A stretch of 64,000 nucleotides of DNA. It comes from an uncultured Lachnospiraceae bacterium. Lineage in GTDB: Bacteria; Bacillota; Clostridia; Lachnospirales; Lachnospiraceae. Every line of letters starts with the position of its first letter. Position 1 is the stretch's first letter. Positions 54,770-61,042 of the stretch are shown piece by piece. Position numbers and translations under genes: made by a program. Where the stretch lies: contig CADAXW010000006.1 of NCBI GenBank assembly GCA_902792005.1, positions 59,612-123,611 on the forward strand, read 5' to 3'. A model generated the notes under the pieces. The model did no database searches, was not told the DNA's origin, and was given only the letters and a program-made list of their open reading frames with translations.

Positions 54770-55906
54770 TTATGGCATGATATACCATTTTCCATCAACC
54801 TTATAGAGCTTTACGCTATCTGTTTTTGTTTTGGAGGAACCGGAATAATCGTCGTCATCGTAATCATCATAATCCTCATCATCCGAGGATCCTTCCACCG
54901 TATATTTGATCCGGACTCTTTTTGCCGCATCGATCTTTACTTCGACATGGATATTGGATCTAAACTCCTTTTCCAGATCCTTCAGGTCTGAAGAATCGTA
55001 GTCTTCTCGCACCTCAAAGGCCACATACGTCCGTTTATCTTCGAAATCATCATCATACTTCATGGTGTTTTCCAGATAATCCGCACCATCCATCCCGAAT
55101 CTGTTCTTGCAGTAATCATCAAACTCAGAGCGTGCAGAGGAAGGAACCAGCATATCAAGCATTTTTCCTCCGTCTTTATTATTGATGGCTTCGATATATG
55201 CCTTGCAGACCTCTTCCTCTGTATTGTAGCCGCCGCCGGAGCGGAAAACCACGAGTACCAGAACGAGTACAATTGCGATCACTGCAGCGGAAATGGAACA
55301 GATGATAGCGATCTTCTTCCCCTTTCCGGATCCCGGAGGCTTGGGGCCGCTGTACATGGCCGGATCATATCCGGGCTGACCATATCCGGACTGGCCATAA
55401 CTCGGCTGAGGGTTGTAACTCGGCTGGCCATAGTTCTGCTGGCCATATCCCTGCTGGCCGTAACCCGACTGAGGGTTGTAGCTCGGCTGGCCATATCCCT
55501 GCTGGCCGTAACCTGGCTGAGGATTGTTGCCCTGCTGACCGTAACCCGGCTGAGGGCTGTTACTCTGCTGGCCATAGTTTTGCTGGTTGTACCCCTGTTG
55601 GCCATAATTCTGCTGGCTATATCCCTGCTGACCATAACCTTGCGGACCGTATCCCTGCTGACCGTAATACTGCTGACCATATCCCTGCGGAGCATAGCCT
55701 TGTTGCCCATAACCTTGTGGACCATAACCCTGCTGGCCATAGTACTGCTGGCCGTACCCCTGCTGATTATAAACCGGTCCTCTGTAGATCTGCAGCTCAT
55801 AGCTGGGCTGTTGATATGCTGCCTGGTCGCTGCTCTGCGGCTCATTACTCTGCTGACCGTAAGCAGGCTGGTTCTCGGGGTTCATGGGATTCTGATTGCT
55901 TTCCAT
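54770..55906 (-). CDS. YGQQ-repeat (prion-like) membrane protein
   Basis: 378 residues from ATG 55906 (AAAGGA 6 bases upstream). Residues 1-185 are a low-complexity domain of YGQQ, YGPQ, YNPQ and NYGQ units, almost without charge, resembling eukaryotic FUS-type prion-like domains in composition. A Gly/Lys link precedes one membrane segment (about 200-222). The extracellular part (about 228-378) begins [26 protein letters not shown] and ends with an Asp/Tyr-rich stretch before a short [14 protein letters not shown] strand; it resembles DUF4878/SnoaL-like secreted domains. The cytoplasmic side is therefore the repeat domain. Function unknown. Confidence 0.8.
   Translation of the reverse strand: MESNQNPMNPENQPAYGQQSNEPQSSDQAAYQQPSYELQIYRGPVYNQQGYGQQYYGQQGYGPQGYGQQGYAPQGYGQQYYGQQGYGPQGYGQQGYSQQNYGQQGYNQQNYGQQSNSPQPGYGQQGNNPQPGYGQQGYGQPSYNPQSGYGQQGYGQQNYGQPSYNPQPSYGQSGYGQPGYDPAMYSGPKPPGSGKGKKIAIICSISAAVIAIVLVLVLVVFRSGGGYNTEEEVCKAYIEAINNKDGGKMLDMLVPSSARSEFDDYCKNRFGMDGADYLENTMKYDDDFEDKRTYVAFEVREDYDSSDLKDLEKEFRSNIHVEVKIDAAKRVRIKYTVEGSSDDEDYDDYDDDDYSGSSKTKTDSVKLYKVDGKWYIMP
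55345..55790. repeat. Degenerate tandem repeats encoding YGQQGYGQQ units
   Basis: The minus strand encodes about 30 variants of a 12-15 base unit (TATGG.CAGCAGGG and similar). Codon variation suggests selection on the protein rather than recent DNA expansion. Confidence 0.85.
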
Positions 55907-55933
55907 CACATTTCCTTTCTTAAATAAAACAAT

Positions 55934-56983
55934 TTAAAACAGTTTCTTCAATCCTGGAATCTGTTTAATAATTATCATAGTGATCAAAGAACAGATATAT
56001 ACGCCGACAGCAATTACCGGCAGCATCCAAATACCATATTCAAATGGATTGAAATCGATGACCTTGATCAATGTTCGTAAAAAGATCAAATGTATCAGAT
56101 AAATGCCAAAGGAATATTTATCAAAGAAACCCCAGACACTGCAGGCTTTACTGCCCTCATCATACGTCCTGTCTGTATTGTAAAACAGGCCAAACAATCC
56201 AACACTTAAGATAAGGATCGGGAGGAAGGCAGTATTCCCTAATAGTTTTTCGATCTGCTCCTGTTTTTCTCCGAAGTTAATTACTGATAATAATACGATC
56301 AATAAAGCACCCGCCAGGATAAGAAGAATACACATCCGCAGACTCGTGTTGAGGATCTTATTATGTATCATATATCCCAGGAATAAATAGACCGGAAAGA
56401 TCGTTGTAATGCCGATCGTAAAACCAATGGACAGATCGGTTATGGTTTCAATAAACGGGATCACGGACACAAAGATAACTACAACCAGACATATGTATCT
56501 CATTGTCGTGGCATCCATATGCTTTGCGATCACCCGATATAACGGGAGTAATAGATAGATCCCGATCAGCAAATAGATATACCACAAATGTGCCCAGCTG
56601 CCGTCTTCTACTATCTTTTTCCAGATCTCAGGAATATCGCTCCATTCAAACGGATCGTGATTTGTCAGCTTATCTACGATATAGAATACCGTGATCATGA
56701 GTATCAGCACGATCAGCATTCGCAGGATATATTTTTTAAAGATCTTTTTGATCGGCATTTCCCTGTTCTGGTCCAGTAAGAGAACACCGGACACCATTAA
56801 AAAGCAGGGAACTGCCCACAGCATCAGCCACGGAATCAGTTTTGTAACATAATTTTCCGTGGCAGATAATGTGTCCTTATAAACGATGTTATACATCGTA
56901 AACGTATGAAGAACGATAATGGCAAAACTTGATACGGCTCTTAATTTTTGCAGGTATAGGATTTTTCTAGTATACGATTTCAT
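55934..56983 (-). CDS. Acyltransferase family 3 membrane protein
   Basis: 349 residues with about ten membrane helices. The start ATG 56983 lies inside the end of the wall-binding gene (17-base overlap) and lacks a strong ribosome site, so coupling is likely. The family signs are the helix-1 histidine in FAIIVLHTF, WAVPCFLMVSGVLL and SWAHLWYIYLLIGIYLLLPLY. Such proteins acetylate or otherwise acylate extracellular sugars, for example O-acetylation of peptidoglycan or polysaccharides. No attached SGNH domain is present. Its target is likely an envelope polymer handled with the two genes upstream. Confidence 0.88.
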   Translation of the reverse strand: MKSYTRKILYLQKLRAVSSFAIIVLHTFTMYNIVYKDTLSATENYVTKLIPWLMLWAVPCFLMVSGVLLLDQNREMPIKKIFKKYILRMLIVLILMITVFYIVDKLTNHDPFEWSDIPEIWKKIVEDGSWAHLWYIYLLIGIYLLLPLYRVIAKHMDATTMRYICLVVVIFVSVIPFIETITDLSIGFTIGITTIFPVYLFLGYMIHNKILNTSLRMCILLILAGALLIVLLSVINFGEKQEQIEKLLGNTAFLPILILSVGLFGLFYNTDRTYDEGSKACSVWGFFDKYSFGIYLIHLIFLRTLIKVIDFNPFEYGIWMLPVIAVGVYICSLITMIIIKQIPGLKKLF

Positions 56984-58352
56984 ATTGATCTTTATACATC
57001 CAGGTGCCCTTTTGTCCATATTGGAACATGTATGCATTATTCCAGCCTAACTGATGAAGTCCTGCCGGATCACATACATAAGTCTTTCCGCCCTTCTTGA
57101 TCTCTACCCAGGAATGATTATTTCCCCAGCCCCAGGAAAGACGGATAGAACCTCTCACCTGATGTGCATCATAGCCCATGGCATAAGCCAGTTCGGTAAA
57201 TACTGCGGCATATACATAACAGTTGCCGGAATGATTGGAAATACCATAGTTGGCCAGTTTATAGGTTCCCCAGGAATCCGTAAATGTATTTCTGCCCGAA
57301 TAGGTAAGCCCGCCGGCATATTTCATAGCCGCAGCCAGATTGCATCCCAAACTGTCTGCAACCCGTGCGGCCGCCTGATTTCTGAGAAGCTCGCCTTTGC
57401 CGGAAGGACGCATATAATAATACTTCCCGTTGTATTTTGCCAGTTTATTGATGGTGAGGACTCCGTTGTCACCCACTAAATAAACCTTACCGTTTTCCTT
57501 ATACCATCCCTTTTTGGTAATGATCGCGCCGCTTTTCGAGGCATAGTACAGTTTCTTTCCAACGGTGATCACCTTACAGGAAACCATTTTCCCGTTTTTA
57601 TTAAAATAATAGTACTTTGATTTGATCTTGACCTTCTTACTCTTGATCATCTTCCCCTGGGAATTCACTCTGTACCGGTGACCCCTGTGTTTGATCCATG
57701 CATTTGTCTGCTTTCGACCCTTACTGTCCACATGATACCATGTATTCTTATAGTAGACCCAATGATCGGTAAGAAGTTTTCCGGTGCCGGGAGTAAAATA
57801 ATAACTATACTTCCCGATCTTCTTCCACATTTTCACCTGTTTACCGGTGGAGTCTAAATAATAACGACTGCCGTTATAGTCAAGCCAGCCTTTTTTTATA
57901 TGGCCTTTCGCGTCTATAAAATAGCGATTGTTTTTATAAGTGACCCACTTATTATAGACCTGTCTGCCGGTGTTCGGGCTGAAATAAAGCTTTTTATCAT
58001 TATAATTGACCCATTCCGTCTGCATGACGCCCTTATTATTAAAATAATAATTATAGTTGGGTCCTTTATAATATCCCCTGATCGGCAGTCCTTCGGCTGT
58101 AATATAGAAATGCTTATTCTTCAATTCTACCCAGCCGATATGACCTTTCAATTCTGCCTTGCTGAGGCCCTGATTTTTGTTTGTATCCAAAGAAAGAATA
58201 TAATTATACAGATCCTGATCTTTATAATTTGTTTTATTGATCTTTACAATGCTGTCATCTTTTTCAGCAGGCTCTGCAGCATATACAGCACCTGTCGTGC
58301 CAAGAACAGCAACCAGAATGGAACCGATGATAAGTGACTTAAGTATTCTCAT
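56967..58352 (-). CDS. Secreted wall-binding-repeat protein with transglutaminase-like domain
   Basis: 461 residues; GGAG lies 9 bases before ATG 58352. A signal peptide (1-26) is followed by an EF-hand-like loop DTNKNQGLSKAE (about 56-67). Residues 70-320 hold about ten aromatic-rich glucan/choline-binding type repeats (for example KKGWLDYNGSRYYLDSTGK). The C-terminal 130 residues are a transglutaminase-like domain with a Cys-His-Asp triad: Cys378 (HSGNCYVYA), His413 (NNHSWVEI) and Asp428 (YVCDPAG). This layout suggests a surface protease or cross-linker that binds wall polymers. It is co-transcribed with the lipoprotein upstream and the acyltransferase downstream. Confidence 0.85.
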   Translation of the reverse strand: MRILKSLIIGSILVAVLGTTGAVYAAEPAEKDDSIVKINKTNYKDQDLYNYILSLDTNKNQGLSKAELKGHIGWVELKNKHFYITAEGLPIRGYYKGPNYNYYFNNKGVMQTEWVNYNDKKLYFSPNTGRQVYNKWVTYKNNRYFIDAKGHIKKGWLDYNGSRYYLDSTGKQVKMWKKIGKYSYYFTPGTGKLLTDHWVYYKNTWYHVDSKGRKQTNAWIKHRGHRYRVNSQGKMIKSKKVKIKSKYYYFNKNGKMVSCKVITVGKKLYYASKSGAIITKKGWYKENGKVYLVGDNGVLTINKLAKYNGKYYYMRPSGKGELLRNQAAARVADSLGCNLAAAMKYAGGLTYSGRNTFTDSWGTYKLANYGISNHSGNCYVYAAVFTELAYAMGYDAHQVRGSIRLSWGWGNNHSWVEIKKGGKTYVCDPAGLHQLGWNNAYMFQYGQKGTWMYKDQYEIVY

Positions 58353-58366
58353 AGCTGTCTTCTCCC

Positions 58367-58783
58367 CTACCAAACTAAGGCGTCATCACCGATACAGGAG
58401 TCATCCGGTGTTTCCTCCTTCTTCTCTTCCTTTTTCTCTACTTTCTTTTCTTCCTTCTTCTTTTCTGTTTTCTTTTCTGTCTTCTTCTCTGTCTTTTCCT
58501 CTTTCTGTTCTGTCGTCTGTTTTTTCGGAGCCTCCGTAGTCGCTGCTTCTGTAACCTTTACAGCAGTCGTCGCTTCAACTGTGGCTGCTTCCGTTGTAGG
58601 TTTCTCTGTGATCTTTTCAGTGGTGATCTTTTTTTCAGTCTTTTTTTCAGTCTCTTTCTCAGTCTTTTTTTCTGTCACATTTGACTGCTCCTCCGATGAG
58701 CCTGCATTATCATTTTTAGAACCGCAGCCACACATACAAATCGCGAGACACATAATCAGAAAACCGCAAGTAATCTTCTTCAT
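58367..58783 (-). CDS. Small lipoprotein with Lys/Glu/Thr repeats
   Basis: 138 residues from ATG 58783 (AAGGGG upstream); the longer frame upstream crosses the promoter. The N-terminus KKITCGFLIMCLAICMCGCGS is a lipoprotein signal peptide with several candidate Cys. The mature part is a low-complexity chain of EKKTEK and EATTA units with no folded domain except a short C-terminal DDSCIGDDALVW. Probably a disordered surface stalk. It is the first gene of the transglutaminase/acyltransferase operon. Confidence 0.75.
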   Translation of the reverse strand: MKKITCGFLIMCLAICMCGCGSKNDNAGSSEEQSNVTEKKTEKETEKKTEKKITTEKITEKPTTEAATVEATTAVKVTEAATTEAPKKQTTEQKEEKTEKKTEKKTEKKKEEKKVEKKEEKKEETPDDSCIGDDALVW

Positions 58784-58865
58784 TTTTTCCCCTTTCTCAT
58801 ATGCTGAAATGCCAGGCATACTGCCTGTAAAACATATCCTGTCGTACGATTTTTTATATAGAGAC

Positions 58866-58894
58866 ATTTTATCATTTTCGTTCTATACCGTCAA
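58866..58894 (-). promoter_or_regulatory. Promoter of the lipoprotein-transglutaminase-acyltransferase operon
   Basis: On the minus strand TTGACG (58889-58894), a 17-base spacer and TAAAAT (58866-58871) lie about 83 bases before ATG 58783. On the plus strand a TAAAAT (58907-58912) could be a -10 for the murT-like gene, but without a clear -35. Confidence 0.75.
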
Positions 58895-59000
58895 CGAAGG
58901 ATGTGGTAAAATAGAGCAGGATTCCCGCCTCCTAAATGTGGTCGACAAGGCCGAAAAAACGAAAATCTGCGGGAACGGAACTAAGGAAAGGATGAATCAT

Positions 59001-60332
59001 ATGTCTCGACTTATAGGAACATTTCTTGGGAAATCTATTCTTCTGGCGGAGCGAGTTCTCCATAAGGATGGGAGTACATTTCCTGGAAAATTCGTGATCA
59101 AGTTATTCCCCAAATATCTGTCTAAGCTTAAATACCCGAAGGATGTGATCATGGTCACCGGAAGCAGCGGCAAGGGTTCCACCACAAAGATCATTGCCAA
59201 TATGCTCCGGAACTGCGGAAAAACCGTGTGCCATAATCTGGAGGGTTCCAATATGATCCGCGGGATCGCGTCCACCATGCTGAAGCATGTAACCTGGGGC
59301 GGAAAGATCCCGGAGGATGTGATTGTTCTTGAGGTGGATGAACGTTATCTGAAGGAGGTGACGAAATACATCACTCCCAGCCTCATCGTCCTGAACAATC
59401 TGACCAGGGACCAGCCGCCACGTCAGGGCAATTATGACCTGGTTTACCGCGAGATCGAAAAAGGAATCACGGACTCCGCAGAGCTGCTCTGCAACGGGGA
59501 TGATCCCATCACCAGACAGGTGGTTCTGAAGCATCCGGAGAAGTTCCATTCCTTTGGGATCAACCGGCTGGACACGGATTTCGATGACCTTCCCACTGCA
59601 GTGAAGGACTGCGCTTACTGCCCGAAATGTGGCAAACGCATGAATTACGGCTGGTACCATTACGGAACTGTGGGTGATTTCTCCTGTCCTTCCTGCGGAT
59701 ACAGTCGTGGAACCGTGGATTATGCTGTCACAGCGGCCGACACAAAGGCCGGAACCGTAACTCTGAACGAAAAGCTTAAGATATGCGTGAATCCACCGCT
59801 CCTCTTCCATATGTACAATCTTGCAGCGGCCTATGGCGTTGCCGATCTGATGCAGCTTTCGCCGGAGAAGGTGGCTGAATCTCTGAATGTGGAAGTGATC
59901 TCTGAGAAGATCTATAACCGTCTGGAAAAGAAGGGACGTACCTTTGTCTCCATCAGCTGTAAGGCAGAGAACAATGCAACCTACAATCTGGCCCATTATT
60001 ATACGCTGAAGCAGCCCGGCGAGAAGGTGCTTGTCATGGGACTTCGAGAGATCAGCCGACGCTACAGCCATTTCGATCTTTCCTGGATCTACGATCTGGA
60101 TATGGAGGCATTAAATGTACCGGAGGTTCAGGAGGTGATCTGTGCCGGCCCCTATGCGGCGGACTTCGCGCTCCGTTGTAAGCTGGCAGGCTTTGCGCCT
60201 GAGAAGATAAAGACCATGGAGACGCTGGAGGGCCTGGCAAAGGAACTGAAGCGTACCACCGGCGATGTGTACGGCATCCTTAATTTTGATTATATCCCGC
60301 CCTTCCTGGAGGAGGTGAATCAGTACAAATGA
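59001..60332 (+). CDS. murT: MurT-like Mur ligase (lipid II isoglutaminyl synthase subunit)
   Basis: 443 residues; ATG 59001 has AAAGG 9 bases upstream (ATG 58992 is an alternative). The Mur-ligase P-loop reads VTGSSGKGSTT (52-62). A four-Cys zinc ribbon, CPKCGKR...CPSCGYSR, is inserted at about 195-230, as in MurT. The C-terminal DUF1727 domain has HFDLSWIYDLD, matching the D-x-SW-x-x-D of MurT, but the N...DG residues usually just before it read ISRRYSH. MurT amidates the D-Glu of lipid II with ammonia from GatD; here both subunits diverge, so the reaction should not be assumed. It overlaps the gatD-like gene by 4 bases. Confidence 0.85.
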   Translation: MSRLIGTFLGKSILLAERVLHKDGSTFPGKFVIKLFPKYLSKLKYPKDVIMVTGSSGKGSTTKIIANMLRNCGKTVCHNLEGSNMIRGIASTMLKHVTWGGKIPEDVIVLEVDERYLKEVTKYITPSLIVLNNLTRDQPPRQGNYDLVYREIEKGITDSAELLCNGDDPITRQVVLKHPEKFHSFGINRLDTDFDDLPTAVKDCAYCPKCGKRMNYGWYHYGTVGDFSCPSCGYSRGTVDYAVTAADTKAGTVTLNEKLKICVNPPLLFHMYNLAAAYGVADLMQLSPEKVAESLNVEVISEKIYNRLEKKGRTFVSISCKAENNATYNLAHYYTLKQPGEKVLVMGLREISRRYSHFDLSWIYDLDMEALNVPEVQEVICAGPYAADFALRCKLAGFAPEKIKTMETLEGLAKELKRTTGDVYGILNFDYIPPFLEEVNQYK

Positions 60333-61024
60333 AACTAAAACTCGGTTTTTTCTATTACGACTTAATGAATCTATACGGAGACAGCGGAAATGTAACGATC
60401 CTTGCCCATCATCTTGCTAAGCAGGGAATCGAGGTTACCGTGGACCGGCTCAGTCTTTCGGATCCGAAGGATATCGCATCCTACGACTGGATCTACATGG
60501 GCAGCGGCATTGAACGCAGTATGATCCTTGCCCTTACGGATATCAGGAAATACAAGGATCAATTTGCAGAGGCGATTGAGAACGGAACCCATATCCTGGC
60601 AACCGGCAATTCCTTTGAGCTCTTCGGAAAAGAGATTCGGATGCCCTCAAAGTCCTATAAAGGGCTGGGGCTCCTGGACTTTTCCACAGAATATAAGATC
60701 CGTACGGTCCATGATCTTCTGATCCCTTACGGAGAGCACCAGCTGGTTGGCTTTGAAAACCATTCCGGGCAGACCATAGAGAATAACGAAACCCCGTTCC
60801 TGTCCGGTGAAGACCGTACGGAGGGCGTAAAAAAGAAGAATCTGATCGGTACCTATACCATCGGCCCCCTTCTCGTCCGGAATCCCTTCTTCCTGAAGGA
60901 ATATATGGAGTCCATCCTGAAGAAAAAAGATCCGTCCTATCAGATGAAACCAATGGATCTTGCGCTGGAGGATGCAGCCTATGCTTCATCCCTTAAGGCA
61001 ATGACAGAAATGCACCTGACTTAG
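60329..61024 (+). CDS. GatD-like class I glutamine amidotransferase homologue lacking the catalytic Cys and His
   Basis: 231 residues. The fold and length match GatD: DLMNLYGDSGNV near the start, the LKGLGLLDF-like KGLGLLDFSTEYK and VGFENHSGQT in the middle. At the nucleophile elbow, where GatD has ICGGYQ, this protein reads ATGNSFELFG (91-100), with Thr in place of Cys. In the region GTYLHGP the His is replaced: GTYTIGP (174-180). The whole protein contains no cysteine, so it cannot be a normal Cys-dependent glutaminase. It is translated from an ATGA overlap with the MurT-like gene. Confidence 0.85.
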   Translation: MKLKLGFFYYDLMNLYGDSGNVTILAHHLAKQGIEVTVDRLSLSDPKDIASYDWIYMGSGIERSMILALTDIRKYKDQFAEAIENGTHILATGNSFELFGKEIRMPSKSYKGLGLLDFSTEYKIRTVHDLLIPYGEHQLVGFENHSGQTIENNETPFLSGEDRTEGVKKKNLIGTYTIGPLLVRNPFFLKEYMESILKKKDPSYQMKPMDLALEDAAYASSLKAMTEMHLT

Positions 61025-61042
61025 TCAGGTGCATCGTTCTTT
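61011..61042 (+). terminator. Terminator overlapping the gatD-like stop codon
   Basis: TGCACCTGAC (61011-61020) and GTCAGGTGCA (61024-61033) form a perfect 10-bp stem with a TTA loop, followed by TCGTTCTTTTA. The hairpin includes the stop codon. Confidence 0.7.

Noticed and set aside
55345-55790. Possible CRISPR-like or satellite array
   Set aside because: Units are 12-15 bases, degenerate and coding; there are no spacers and no cas genes.
55279-55845. Second minus-strand open frame inside the YGQQ gene
   Set aside because: It is a frame shadow of the repeats; the YGQQ frame has the ribosome site, membrane helix and folded end.
58581-59000. N-terminal extension of the murT-like frame
   Set aside because: It runs antisense through the lipoprotein gene and promoter; AAAGG before ATG 59001 marks the start.
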